Shown: piece after piece, positions 1 through 8,779 of the stretch
How the letters are laid out: every line of letters starts with the position of its first letter
How positions within the stretch are numbered: the stretch's first letter is position 1
From: Vibrio hangzhouensis
GTDB taxonomy: Bacteria > Pseudomonadota > Gammaproteobacteria > Enterobacterales > Vibrionaceae
DNA: 64,000 bases
Assembly: GCF_900107935.1 (NCBI RefSeq)
Contig: NZ_FNVG01000001.1
Span: forward strand, 62,001 to 126,000
Direction of reading: 5' to 3'
Position numbers and translations under genes: made by a program
Notes under the pieces: generated by a model
What the model was told of the DNA's origin: nothing
The model's input: the letters and a program-made list of their open reading frames with translations, nothing else
The model's database searches: none

Positions 1-1
1 C

Positions 2-1309
2 TATGCCAAAGGTAGCCCAGAAAAAATGCTTCACATGTGCGATCAGATGGAAACGATCCTTGGGCCCGTTGACATCGACCGTGCCCGACTTGAGCAGCAA
101 TTTGAAGAACTGGCTCAACAAGGTTACCGTCTGATCGCCCTCGCCAAAAGAGAGGTTGATGAACATCATCGTCTCGAAAAAATGTGTTTCCTAGGCATGG
201 TAGCAATGATCGACCCACTACGTCAGGAAGCGTTCGAGGCCATTCGACATTGCCGTTCAGCGGGTATAGAAGTGGCTATGGTCACAGGCGATCACCCGTC
301 CACGGCGAAATCTATCGCGATTGAACTCGGTTTATGTAAAGCCAATGACTCCGTTGTCACAGGCAGTGTAATTCACGATGTGGTCACGAAAGGGGCGGAT
401 GCAATGGATGAACTTATTCGCTCATCAAGGGTATTTGCGCGTATTGAGCCACAGCAAAAAGAGATGATCGTCGACAGCCTGATGCGGCAAAATCACTTCG
501 TCGCTGTCACCGGCGACGGTGTCAACGATGCTCCAGCAATGAGAAGAGCTAACACTGGCATCGCAATGGGTAAGCGTGGCACCGACGTAGCAAAAGAAGC
601 GGCAGACCTTATCATTACCGATGATAACTTTGCCTCAATAGTCGCTGGAATTGAGCAAGGACGGGTCGTATACAATAATATTCGCAAGGTAATCGCTCTG
701 TTGGTTGCAACGGGCTTTTCCGCGATTTTGTTGTTTTTTTTGACTGTCATCGCCGGCTTACCAATGCCGATGATAGCGGTACAATTGCTTTGGTTAAACC
801 TAATAGCCAATGGCTTACAAGATGTGGCTCTGGCATTTGAACCTAAAGAAGGCAACGAGCTCAACCGTCTGCCACGAAGTCCCGATGAACGTATCTTTGA
901 TCGCCTTCTGATTGAGCATGTGCTGCTTTCAGGCACCGTGATGGGTGGTCTCGCCTTTATCAACTATTATTATTTGCTGCAATCCGGAGAGTCGATAGAA
1001 CAAGCCCGCAATCTGACACTGATGCTAATGGTGCTATTTGGTAACATTCGGGCACTCAATGCTCGTTCAGAAACTCGTTCCCTATTCTCCCACTCGCTTA
1101 AAGCCAACCCGTTCTTAATGTTGGCCGTGCCAACGGCATTGTTGGTGCACATTGCTGCACTTTACACGCCGGGACTGAGCGATGTACTTGAGCTCCACCC
1201 CATTTCGCTGGAACAAATGCTAGAGTTATTCTTCATGGCGTGTGGTTTATTGATTGTTGAAGAAATATACAAGCTTTGGCGTCGACGAAGAGCAAAAAAA
1301 GCCCTCTGA
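2..1309 (+). CDS. Cation-transporting P-type ATPase, C-terminal part
   Basis: C-terminal two thirds of a P-type ATPase that pumps a cation across the inner membrane using ATP. The reading frame is open to the left edge and already contains the KGSPE nucleotide-binding motif at its start, so the N-terminus, actuator domain and DKTGT phosphorylation site lie outside the window. Visible motifs are MVTGDHPSTAKSIA, the hinge TGDGVNDAPAM near residue 165, and a C-terminal membrane domain of about six helices with LLWLNLIANGLQDVAL, which resembles P2 (Ca/Mg-like) pumps rather than the CPx heavy-metal type. The ion is not determinable here. It runs toward the Tn7-like right end at 1441-1507 and is probably cargo of that older element. 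Confidence 0.88.
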   Translation, partial: YAKGSPEKMLHMCDQMETILGPVDIDRARLEQQFEELAQQGYRLIALAKREVDEHHRLEKMCFLGMVAMIDPLRQEAFEAIRHCRSAGIEVAMVTGDHPSTAKSIAIELGLCKANDSVVTGSVIHDVVTKGADAMDELIRSSRVFARIEPQQKEMIVDSLMRQNHFVAVTGDGVNDAPAMRRANTGIAMGKRGTDVAKEAADLIITDDNFASIVAGIEQGRVVYNNIRKVIALLVATGFSAILLFFLTVIAGLPMPMIAVQLLWLNLIANGLQDVALAFEPKEGNELNRLPRSPDERIFDRLLIEHVLLSGTVMGGLAFINYYYLLQSGESIEQARNLTLMLMVLFGNIRALNARSETRSLFSHSLKANPFLMLAVPTALLVHIAALYTPGLSDVLELHPISLEQMLELFFMACGLLIVEEIYKLWRRRRAKKAL

Positions 1310-1440
1310 CTCTCAGGTATATATCGACGTGGATGTTTACTTAGGCGAGAAAAGGTGTAACTCAACTGTTTTTTGAGAGCACATTTAAATAAACCATACC
1401 TGAATAAAGCTTAATAAAACTAAATATCGTTTATAGACTA

Positions 1441-1507
1441 AATCAAGGTATGGTTGTTTTTATTTCAACGTATGGTTTCGTAAATTCAACGTTTAGTTGT
1501 TTTTACA
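1441..1507 (-). mobile_element. Right end of a second, older Tn7-like element
   Basis: Read on the minus strand from 1507, this begins TGT and holds three similar 17-bp sites at 1484-1500, 1463-1479 and 1441-1457, spaced 21-22 bp, each of the form ACAACyAwACsTTGA. Three closely spaced sites are what I-F3 right ends look like, and the sites resemble but are not identical to those of the main element. Its interior points left, toward the P-type ATPase. The next bases to the right (1508-1512, AACGA) would be its target duplication. The matching left end and tns genes lie outside the window or are lost. Confidence 0.72.
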
Positions 1508-1509
1508 AA

Positions 1510-1514
1510 CGAAC
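1510..1514. repeat. Target-site duplication, left copy (CGAAC)
   Basis: Five bases immediately outside the left TGT terminus. They are identical to 59772-59776 immediately outside the right terminus. A 5 bp duplication is the Tn7-family signature. Confidence 0.93.
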
Positions 1515-1618
1515 TGTTGAAACAACCTTAAATTGATATTTATAATTCATTTATAATCAGAAGCTTACCAGAAAAACAACCATATGTTGATATCAGCAAA
1601 AACAACCATAAATTGATA
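1515..1618 (+). repeat. CAST left end with three TnsB-binding sites
   Basis: The terminal TGTTGAAAC is at 1515. Sites of the form ACAACCwTAwrTTGATA lie at 1522-1538, 1576-1592 and 1602-1618. The wide gap between the first and second sites is the asymmetric left-end layout known from Tn6677, and contrasts with the evenly spaced right end. Confidence 0.9.
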
Positions 1619-1874
1619 ATTTCGTGAATCAACGAATTTGGCCCCGCTCTAACGGTAAGAAAGTTACTTTCTATATCCTGATGAAAACACCTCGTTACTC
1701 CTCATTCGCAGCTCTTCACCCTTTGCTTAAACGCCATCGCTTTAGCAAGGTTTTGGACAAAAGCTTGTTACGTTTTCTCGGAGTTGGCTAGCTTTCGGAT
1801 AAGATTAGGTAGGGCAAAAGGAAAGACCCGCCCCCACCTTTCTTGTTGACAGCTTCGGCACGTACGAGGCAATG
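1619..1874. other. Left subterminal region without a recognised gene
   Basis: No convincing ORF, RNA gene or repeat is seen between the left end and the first cargo gene. A short GC-rich stretch at about 1826-1842 has no clear hairpin. Confidence 0.5.
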
Positions 1875-2768
1875 TTAACTTTGAGTTACTGGCTTAGCGT
1901 TTACTGAGCTCTGTGGTTGAGCTGGTTTCACGATTAAGCCAATACCAATCAGAAACAGCGTACAAGCCATGATTTGAGCTACGCTGAGCACTTCGTCATA
2001 CATGAAGTAGCCTGATATCAGCGCAAACACAGGAACAAGTAAAGTCAGTGGTGCTGTCATGCTTAGTGGGTAGCGGATCAGCAGACGGTTCCATACCCAG
2101 TAACCAAATAGCGTGGTTGGGTAAGCTTGAAATCCAACGGCGATGGTTGTGCTAGTATCCCAAACGTCAAAGGCATGGGTTACGATGCTCGGGCCATGCA
2201 TACTGACCGCAAACAGTACCAGCGGAACTGGCGCAAACAACATCCCCCAAACATTAAAAGCAAAAGCTTGAGTGGTTTTAGATGCTTTCACGATCATACC
2301 CATGATCGTCCAACACGTTGCGGCAATCATAATGAGTGCCAGGCCTTGAGGGGTAATGTTGCCATTGGTGGCGTAAGCCAAAATCAGTAGAGCAGCCAGA
2401 GCCGTAATTGCACCTGTGACCTTACGTTTTGATGCCATCTCTTTATGGATGAAAACGCCTACTGCCATGCTGATTAAGGCATTCGATGAGAGTAAAACCG
2501 ATGACATGCCTGAAGAAAGGCCAGCTGTAATTGACCAAGAAGCCATGCCCCAAATACCCACGCCAAATACGATGCCGTAGCTAATGAGGTAGCGCCAAGC
2601 CACACTTGGTCTGCGAATAAAAAAGAGCGCTGGTAAAACAGCGAATGAGAACCTTGCTGCCGTTGCTAATAGTGGGTGAACTTCGGTAATGCCCATTTTA
2701 ATCATCGAGAAGTTGAACCCCCAAATCGCCATTACTAGCACCGCTAAAAATAAATCGTTTCGTATCAT
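1875..2768 (-). CDS. EamA/DMT-family transporter
   Basis: A 297-residue inner-membrane protein with about ten hydrophobic segments and two tandem EamA repeats, the drug/metabolite transporter fold that usually exports amino acids or small metabolites. The N-terminus (LAVLVMAIWGFNFSMIK) has the characteristic WG-N signature of the first repeat, and length is typical. It is divergent from a MocR regulator at 2865, and the 96 bp between them carries repeated GTACAG elements, so MocR control of this exporter is likely. The substrate cannot be told from sequence. Confidence 0.85.
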   Translation of the reverse strand: MIRNDLFLAVLVMAIWGFNFSMIKMGITEVHPLLATAARFSFAVLPALFFIRRPSVAWRYLISYGIVFGVGIWGMASWSITAGLSSGMSSVLLSSNALISMAVGVFIHKEMASKRKVTGAITALAALLILAYATNGNITPQGLALIMIAATCWTIMGMIVKASKTTQAFAFNVWGMLFAPVPLVLFAVSMHGPSIVTHAFDVWDTSTTIAVGFQAYPTTLFGYWVWNRLLIRYPLSMTAPLTLLVPVFALISGYFMYDEVLSVAQIMACTLFLIGIGLIVKPAQPQSSVNAKPVTQS

Positions 2769-2858
2769 AACTGTACTCCCTTATTGTTGAAAAATATTAT
2801 TACTTGAGTACAGTTATAGGTACAGATACAATTTTTTAATAAAAAAGAAGTACAGTTT
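2769..2858. promoter_or_regulatory. MocR operator elements in divergent promoter
   Basis: AACTGTACTC at 2769-2778 is mirrored perfectly by GAGTACAGTT at 2806-2815. Direct copies of the half-site follow (GGTACAG near 2819; AGTACAGTTT at 2849-2858). MocR/PdxR-type regulators bind direct and inverted repeats next to their own genes, so this is the likely switch between the EamA gene and mocR. Confidence 0.6.
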
Positions 2859-2864
2859 TCGCTT

Positions 2865-4250
2865 ATGAGTATGTACAGAACGATGGCGAGCCAGTTTGTT
2901 CGTGAAATTGAGTCAGGTAAATTGCCACAAGGTAGCCGTATGCCCTCACTTAGACAGATTTCAAAACAGCAGTCGGTGAGCATGTCTACGGCAGTACGCT
3001 GTTACCAAGAACTGGAATCACAAGGGTGGATTCATGCTCGCCCTCAAGCGGGTTATTACGTGTCGGCTCGTAAAAGCCAACATCGAACGCCGCAAATCGT
3101 GCCATTCATCAGTAAGGTTTCGAGCGTTGACCAAAGCTTTGCGATTCATTCTGAATATAATGGGCCGCTTGGCGTCTCTAGCACGGATATTGATGAACAA
3201 GCGTTGAATGAATTAGAGCGCAGCTTTCGCCGAGCCAGTAAGCGTTTAGGTAATAGCCGACTCAATCAGTACCCCAATACTCAAGGTGAACCGTCTTTGC
3301 GAGATGCGCTGAGTGTCCATTTTGCCAAGCGTGGACTGCATATTAACCCAGCTGAGTTGGTCATCACTTCTGGTTGCATGCCTGCGATTAAGTCTGCGTT
3401 AGAATCGTGTACCCAAGTGGGGGATGCGATAGCGATTAGCTCGCCGTGTTTTAGCGGTATTTTGGATTTACTGGGTCAAATGGGTCGCAAGATTGTTGAG
3501 ATCCCATCACTGGAAGACGGCATCGACTTGGCTCAGCTTGAATCTCACCTCAAGCAAAGTAGTGTCAAAGCAGGCATTTTTTGTACCTCTCACATGAATC
3601 CACAAGGGATCACTATGTCAGCCCAGCAAAAGCAAACGTTGGCTGAGCTTGCCAATCAGTACCAAGTGCCTATCATCGAAGATGACGTCTATCTAGAGCT
3701 CTCTTACGCCGAGCATACACCACTGCCAGCCAAGTATTATGACCAAGGCGGCTACATCTTGTGGTGTGGTTCAGTGTCGAAAAGTTTATCGCCTAGCTAC
3801 CGTTTAGGCTGGTGTCTACCTGGGTGCTATATTGAACGTTATCGTCAGCAACATACCGCTTCAAGCTTTGGTGTGTCTCTGCCAACTCAGCTTGGTATTG
3901 CAGACTTTATCGAATCAGGGCACTACGCCAAGCAGCTAAAACGTCGCCGCACTAAATTGCTTAATTTGAGGCAGGCTTATCTTGGTTTTCTTACCGAGCG
4001 TTTGCCTGAGAAGGTCAACATCAGTAACCCTCAAGGGGGAATGGTGCTTTGGTTACAAGTACCCGATCTGGACTCGGAAAAGTTCGAATCCTTGATGGCA
4101 AAGAATCAAATTGATATTCGCTTGGGAAGACTGTTCAGCACGCTATCGCTTTATAATGATTGCTTAAGAATCAACATGGGCTTTGAGCTAACCAATGAGG
4201 TCAAAGCAGAGTTAGTGAAGTTGGTGGAGGCGATTAAGCAAGCGTGCTGA
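2865..4250 (+). CDS. MocR-type GntR/aminotransferase transcriptional regulator
   Basis: A 461-residue protein fusing a GntR winged helix (residues about 5-70, containing SRMPSLRQISKQ and the recognition helix SMSTAVRCYQELE) to a fold-type I aminotransferase-like domain. The PLP lysine lies in GSVSKSLSPSYRLGW. Such regulators use PLP and an amino-acid-like ligand to sense metabolite state. The gene is divergent from the EamA exporter and shares its operator region. No clear Shine-Dalgarno precedes ATG 2865, and ATG 2871 is an alternative. Confidence 0.9.
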   Translation: MSMYRTMASQFVREIESGKLPQGSRMPSLRQISKQQSVSMSTAVRCYQELESQGWIHARPQAGYYVSARKSQHRTPQIVPFISKVSSVDQSFAIHSEYNGPLGVSSTDIDEQALNELERSFRRASKRLGNSRLNQYPNTQGEPSLRDALSVHFAKRGLHINPAELVITSGCMPAIKSALESCTQVGDAIAISSPCFSGILDLLGQMGRKIVEIPSLEDGIDLAQLESHLKQSSVKAGIFCTSHMNPQGITMSAQQKQTLAELANQYQVPIIEDDVYLELSYAEHTPLPAKYYDQGGYILWCGSVSKSLSPSYRLGWCLPGCYIERYRQQHTASSFGVSLPTQLGIADFIESGHYAKQLKRRRTKLLNLRQAYLGFLTERLPEKVNISNPQGGMVLWLQVPDLDSEKFESLMAKNQIDIRLGRLFSTLSLYNDCLRINMGFELTNEVKAELVKLVEAIKQAC

Positions 4251-4459
4251 CCCAGATCAAAGTGAATAGGGGTTGGTCTACTTTTTGCCCCAAAAAGCTT
4301 AAGTACTCAAAAACCATAATTCTGTTATTTGCTCTGATACTGCTTGAAACTCATTTTGGGGCAGCGATTGGTTAGAAATCATCGACGGTGAAGGCTCTGA
4401 GTCAGACCTTTCCTTGCTTTCGGAACAACCAATTCGGTCTGTCTCGCTTCTGTGCAGTG

Positions 4460-5038
4460 TTAGTCACTAGTATGTATGTGAAGCGGTATCGTAGATTGAT
4501 AAAAGCGAGCTCTCTGGTCACAAAAAACCTCCCGATAATCCTCTTGAGAATCAGCAACAAAAACCACTCTCAGGTTTTTGGTGGCTCTCACGGCTAACTT
4601 AGAACGTAACCAACCTGAAAAATGGGAGTTTCTTAAAGCATCCATACCGTAAATCCATAAGAACTTAGGATATTCATTTTCCTCAATCAATCTATTGAGA
4701 GTCTCTGATGTCGTAAAGTCATGTTTGTAGTCATTTAAATCAATGCTCTGTACTGTGACCCCCAAAGTCTCATTAACTCTGTTGATCTCTTGAACAAGTG
4801 AATCTGAAAGCTTTGCACGAAATACATGTTGCATATACATATGTAGGGCCCATGTGCACCTAACAGAACGTTCTATACTAGGATCAAAGTTATTATAATC
4901 CGCCCCCAACTTATCGAGCTTTTTCAAATTCACTGAAGTTTGAATCCTTATCATTTGATTTAGAAAGTGCTTCTGCATGTTAATGATCACATACCATGGT
5001 GGATTAATAAATTTATGGCGCACTGAGTTACTTGCCAT
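4460..5038 (-). CDS. Hypothetical protein (192 aa)
   Basis: I do not recognise the family. The protein is soluble with no signal peptide. Its C-terminal half has alternating strand-like segments (KFLWIYGMDAL, NLRVVFVADSQEDYREVF) that suggest a Rossmann-like or receptor-type fold, but no catalytic motif is visible. It sits in a row of small unknown genes with a neighbour about 60 bp upstream on the same strand. ATG 5038 lacks a clear ribosome site. Confidence is mainly in coding potential. Confidence 0.55.
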   Translation of the reverse strand: MASNSVRHKFINPPWYVIINMQKHFLNQMIRIQTSVNLKKLDKLGADYNNFDPSIERSVRCTWALHMYMQHVFRAKLSDSLVQEINRVNETLGVTVQSIDLNDYKHDFTTSETLNRLIEENEYPKFLWIYGMDALRNSHFSGWLRSKLAVRATKNLRVVFVADSQEDYREVFCDQRARFYQSTIPLHIHTSD

Positions 5039-5100
5039 AACGTAAGGTTTGCCCTAGAAACCGAGTCAACCATGAGAAAACCTGTTCTACACCGGACATC

Positions 5101-5481
5101 TTATATCAACCTAACCACATTGTTCTTTCCGTCAAAATCAGCGTTGTTATCAAGAAAGTGCTTTGGCTGACCATCAAGAAGCAAGACATAAAGCTTGCAT
5201 TCAAGAAAAACTCCAACCAAGTAATGATTTTTCGGTATCTGATAACTTGGTATTAGTGCCTGTTCGTCGTCGCAGAGGTAGCGGATATGGAGTAGCTTTA
5301 CCCTTTTCAGGCCAACTAAATTACTACCTTCAATAAAGCCACCAAAGGGAACGGCAAACGTTTTGCCGTTCTTGAGCAAAGCTTCTACCGTTCCATCATT
5401 ATGTCGATTGTGCCCAATCGGTCCATGTTCGTTTATCCTGTCGACGCGATAGGATCTAACTATGTGAATTGACTTATACAT
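5101..5481 (-). CDS. Hypothetical protein (126 aa)
   Basis: Unrecognised small soluble protein, rich in beta-type patterning (HIVRSYRVDRI, YLVGVFLECKLYVLLLDG), with no transmembrane segment or signal peptide. It is transcribed toward the 192-residue gene at 5038-4460 and may be co-transcribed with it. No function is proposed. Confidence 0.5.
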   Translation of the reverse strand: MYKSIHIVRSYRVDRINEHGPIGHNRHNDGTVEALLKNGKTFAVPFGGFIEGSNLVGLKRVKLLHIRYLCDDEQALIPSYQIPKNHYLVGVFLECKLYVLLLDGQPKHFLDNNADFDGKNNVVRLI

Positions 5482-5636
5482 ACACTCAATACTGGTTATA
5501 TATACAGTTTAATTATAATCCAATAGCCACGGAAGAGCCATGCTGAGCGGAGCAGTTTACTAATCTCGGCCGACGTCACACAAGGTCATACTTTTTCCAA
5601 ACTAATTTTGTTAGATAGTCTGATAGATTGGTTCTC

Positions 5637-5921
5637 ATGTATACGAAACTATTACTACTATCGCTGGTCAATATGGCGGAGTTGGTCACGAAACAGCAAC
5701 TCCCCCCGCTTTTTACCCTTTTGCGAAAAGCTATCAAAAAGTACGAATCGGATGAAATAGATTGGCACCTGGTCAATGGGCTCTCTGATCTCGACATTCT
5801 GTTTTTGATTGCAATGGCTGACACGGATATGTCGGTGAACTTTGATACTACAGTCTTGGAAGAAGCTGTGCGTTTCGTCGGGTGGGTGCATAAGATGGAG
5901 ACGGAGCAGGTTTATCATTAG
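5637..5921 (+). CDS. Hypothetical small protein
   Basis: About 94 residues if begun at ATG 5637; a TTG at 5628 and a second ATG at 5673 are also possible. The N-terminus is hydrophobic (TKLLLLSLVNMAEL), followed by a charged helical segment (FTLLRKAIKKYESDEIDW) and an acidic C-terminus. No family is recognised, and no good ribosome site helps choose the start. Confidence 0.4.
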   Translation: MYTKLLLLSLVNMAELVTKQQLPPLFTLLRKAIKKYESDEIDWHLVNGLSDLDILFLIAMADTDMSVNFDTTVLEEAVRFVGWVHKMETEQVYH

Positions 5922-6121
5922 GGTTGGTGTGCTGACTGTTGGTTGAGGTATATTGTGTACAACTTCGAATCAGCAACACTTTAACTACGCCCAAAGGTGG
6001 AAGAAAACTACTACCACGTGATGTGATATCTTTTCGGACACTGTATTAACAAGACGATTAGCGGGTTGCATTTGAGTCTCAACGATAAAACGCAAACTAA
6101 ATAGCTCACATTTATCCATTA

Positions 6122-7501
6122 TTAAGCTGTTTGAAACGCTGAAATGATGCGCTGTTTGAACCCACTAAACTGAACCTCATAAGCAAGGCTAGCAACACCA
6201 TTTACCATACTACCGAGGTCAGCAGCACCATTCCATCTCAAGCCAGCATTGCTGCTTACGAGACCAATATTGAGGTCTTTAGCAACTTCCTCTCGTCCTG
6301 ATTCACTTGCTGCGAAAGTTCCAGGAGTGCCTGCATTAGTGAACATACAAGATTCTGGAATATCTTGTTCTATCCTCTCGGCAAACTCTATCAAGCTTTG
6401 CTCTGCGAACGTGAATAACCAAGCCTGTTGGTGCGAGGCATGACTCACTCGTAGAATCCGCCCCAGCACTTGCCTAAAGTAGAGCTCTGTTTTAACCGAG
6501 CTGATATGGCAACAAACTTGAAGCCTTGGTATATCCGTACCCTCACTAATCATCCCAACACTGACTATCCACTGAGTACTATTCTTCCGAAAACGTTCAA
6601 TCTCAGCTAAAGGGGCCTCATGACGATAGGTCACGATAGAAACAGTTTGTTGATACTTATGCAAAAGTATCTTTTTAATCTCTTGGGCATGTTGAACAGA
6701 AGAAGCAACGACTAGCCCTCCGGCATTCTGATTTTGAGTACGTATCTCCGCTAGCTTTCTACAACCAAGTCCAAGCAGATATTCCATAGCTTCTTCATTT
6801 TGAATTACGCTCCGATAAGGAGCTTTAGTCTGCTTTAACATCTCTAGAATCGATGAAAACGATTCTTCTTTTCCGTCGCTAGTTATCGACAAGTGTTCAT
6901 TGTCTACGAGTACAATTCGTGGTGCTCTACATACATGGTCAGCGACGGCTTGTTTGAGAGTGTATTGATAGTCGACCAAGATCTGCCCATCGGGGTCGCT
7001 ATACCGCGCTATCACTATCGGTAATGCATCTGAACGCCAAGGTGTACCTGAAAGCGCTAATGTATAGGTAGCCAGTCCTTGAATCTTGGTAAGGATCTGT
7101 TGTCCCCAAACGTTCGCTTTCTCATACTCGGAGCCAGAGCAATGGTGTATCTCATCAAACACAACAAATACTCGATAGTTACGTAGTGTCTGCCAAAACT
7201 CTTCGCTGAGAAATTGAATAGATTGGTAAGTAAGCGACTGCCCAATCGAACCCAACCCACCATTAAAAGTGCAATTGAGGACTGCTGAAAAGGTTCTTTT
7301 TATCCCATCTGATACCGTTAGCGAAGGTGAAAAACACAAAACAAGATCTACCATGTCATCCTTCAACAATCTGGAAGCAATATGTGCCGCCAATACTGTT
7401 TTCCCTGCTCCTGGAGTGGCTTGGCAAAAAAAGTGGTGTTGCATGTTTTTGTAGTTTTGTAACGCTCTTTCAGAGCATTCTTGCTGCCATTTCCTCAACA
7501 T
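6122..7501 (-). CDS. Superfamily II DNA/RNA helicase (copy 1 of helicase module)
   Basis: A 459-residue SF2 helicase. Visible motifs are the Walker A PGAGKT (about residues 29-35), DEIHH (about 116-120), LSGTPWR (motif III region), ISEGTDIPRLQ (motif V) and RQVLGRILR (motif VI). It carries a roughly 60-residue C-terminal tail and no nuclease domain. The start overlaps the end of the upstream winged-helix gene by 7 bp, so the two are translationally coupled. It is clearly homologous along its length to the helicase at 54652-56046 (both start MLRKWQ and share FDEIHHC, GTPWRSD and EGTDIPRLQVCC). Substrate and role are unknown; defence or mobile-element maintenance are possibilities. Confidence 0.88.
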   Translation of the reverse strand: MLRKWQQECSERALQNYKNMQHHFFCQATPGAGKTVLAAHIASRLLKDDMVDLVLCFSPSLTVSDGIKRTFSAVLNCTFNGGLGSIGQSLTYQSIQFLSEEFWQTLRNYRVFVVFDEIHHCSGSEYEKANVWGQQILTKIQGLATYTLALSGTPWRSDALPIVIARYSDPDGQILVDYQYTLKQAVADHVCRAPRIVLVDNEHLSITSDGKEESFSSILEMLKQTKAPYRSVIQNEEAMEYLLGLGCRKLAEIRTQNQNAGGLVVASSVQHAQEIKKILLHKYQQTVSIVTYRHEAPLAEIERFRKNSTQWIVSVGMISEGTDIPRLQVCCHISSVKTELYFRQVLGRILRVSHASHQQAWLFTFAEQSLIEFAERIEQDIPESCMFTNAGTPGTFAASESGREEVAKDLNIGLVSSNAGLRWNGAADLGSMVNGVASLAYEVQFSGFKQRIISAFQTA

Positions 7502-8025
7502 TCGGCAACATCCGAAAAGATGGTGTTAATTACGTTGGTTAGTACGTTAACTCTACCAAATAGATGTGCTGAGCGATTTCTCGCTTGCTGCAACATTGGA
7601 TTGAGCCTCTGTTCCAGTTCAGGGAAACGACGATTGAGCGATTGGTACTCGTCGATCTCACCCAGAACAATCTCTAACTCAGCTTTGTACTGGTTTCGCT
7701 CATGGCGCAATACCGAGTAATCTGAAGTGGGTTTAGCTGTAGAGGAGGCATTCTTCCGTTCTGCTTTGGGTTTCACATTAAGAGAGCGAAACAAATCCGT
7801 TTGAAAGTATCTTTTATCTCGTCCTTCTCCCTCACTTTCAAGCCAACCGTTACTCACAAAACGAAGGATTTGTCTGTAGAGTATTTTTCTTGCCTCATCA
7901 GGCACCTTCCTAAGATCACAAACAGAAAGAGAGGCGTCGCGTAGTTCAATAACCGAAAAACCATCCATACCTTTTTCAATCAATAACTTGTGCATAATCG
8001 CACTGATTTTCGTCGAACGTTTCAT
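7495..8025 (-). CDS. Winged-helix/coiled-coil partner of helicase (copy 1)
   Basis: 176 residues. The N-terminal 65 look like a winged helix (FSVIELRDASL, ILRFVSNGWLES), followed by a basic linker and a C-terminal coiled coil containing EIVLGEIDEYQSLNRRFPEL. The paralogue at 54110-54658 shares the same layout and the EIDEY motif. The stop overlaps the helicase start, so the proteins are probably made stoichiometrically. It probably binds DNA and loads or regulates the helicase (inference). Confidence 0.7.
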   Translation of the reverse strand: MKRSTKISAIMHKLLIEKGMDGFSVIELRDASLSVCDLRKVPDEARKILYRQILRFVSNGWLESEGEGRDKRYFQTDLFRSLNVKPKAERKNASSTAKPTSDYSVLRHERNQYKAELEIVLGEIDEYQSLNRRFPELEQRLNPMLQQARNRSAHLFGRVNVLTNVINTIFSDVAEC

Positions 8026-8049
8026 TTACAACTCTTGTAGAACAAAAAA

Positions 8050-8100
8050 ACTAAGGATTGCTTAGTATACAGAAATCGATAAAACTAAGAAAATCTTAGT
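8050..8100. promoter_or_regulatory. Two perfect operator palindromes between xre and helicase operon
   Basis: ACTAAG-N5-CTTAGT occurs twice, at 8050-8066 and 8084-8100, with start-to-start spacing of 34 bp. Both lie in the 104 bp between the divergent winged-helix gene (start 8025) and the xre gene (start 8130). This is the layout of a Cro/CI-type repressor controlling itself and its divergent partner operon. Confidence 0.75.
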
Positions 8101-8129
8101 TACTGTAGGTTTTCACACATGAACCGAAA

Positions 8130-8444
8130 ATGTCATTTACTAACCCAATCCCAGCGCGACTCAAAGAAGCACGTAAAAAAGCTAACCTCTCCCAAAAATC
8201 CTTGGGAGTGAGAATAGGTATGGATGAGGGTTCGGCAAGTGCCAGAATGAATCAGTATGAGAAAGGCAAACACGCTCCTGACATACAGACTCTAAAGCTC
8301 ATTGCTGACGAGCTTGGCGTCCCTTTGAATTATTTCTTTTGTGAGGAAGAAAGCTCTGCCAAGTTAGCTTGCTTGATTGCAAAATTGAGTGAAGAGGAGA
8401 GGCAAGAGCTTATCAATAAGTTGAGCGGTTCCGAAGATAATTAG
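8130..8444 (+). CDS. Xre-family (Cro/CI-type) transcriptional regulator
   Basis: 104 residues with an N-terminal HTH_3 domain (RLKEARKKANLSQKSLGVRI then the recognition region MNQYEKGKHAPDIQTLKLIA) and a short C-terminal acidic tail (KLSEEERQELINKL) typical of dimerising Xre repressors. It is divergent from the winged-helix/helicase operon, with two perfect 17-bp palindromes between, so it probably represses that operon and itself. Confidence 0.88.
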   Translation: MSFTNPIPARLKEARKKANLSQKSLGVRIGMDEGSASARMNQYEKGKHAPDIQTLKLIADELGVPLNYFFCEEESSAKLACLIAKLSEEERQELINKLSGSEDN

Positions 8445-8530
8445 GTCGGCAGCTCATATTCGATCTTATGACCGCTGGTCGGTCGCGACTAGAATGTGCC
8501 AAGCGACCAGTGATTAAATTAACTCGCTAT

Positions 8531-8627
8531 TGGACAGAAGTTTGTCAGGCGTTTTACTAATTTAGCAACATACGAATAATTTTTTGTACTGCTTAAATAG
8601 CAAAACGGCACTATTTGCATAGTGCCG
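8531..8627. repeat. Dispersed intergenic repeat copy A with hairpin
   Basis: In the 335-bp gene-free stretch 8445-8779, bases 8531-8580 (TGGACAGAAGTTTGTCAG and about 30 more) resemble 13033-13082. A 9-bp-stem hairpin CGGCACTAT/ATAGTGCCG follows at 8606-8627. Nothing else is recognised in the stretch. Confidence 0.5.
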
Positions 8628-8779
8628 TGGATGGAAGATTCTGGACAAAAGCTTTCACTCGTGATTTGCGTTACCAGTATTACTTTATGCAGAACTTGCA
8701 AGAGAACATTCAGTACATCGCTCATCTCTGAAATATTTTTGCCCCGAAACGTTTTAGACTTTCTTAAGACTCTTTATAA

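Noticed and set aside
493..963. 156-residue minus-strand frame
   Set aside because: Antisense to the conserved P-type ATPase hinge and membrane domain; composition is that of a shadow.
2127..2390. 87-residue plus-strand frame
   Set aside because: Antisense to the EamA transporter with no ribosome site.
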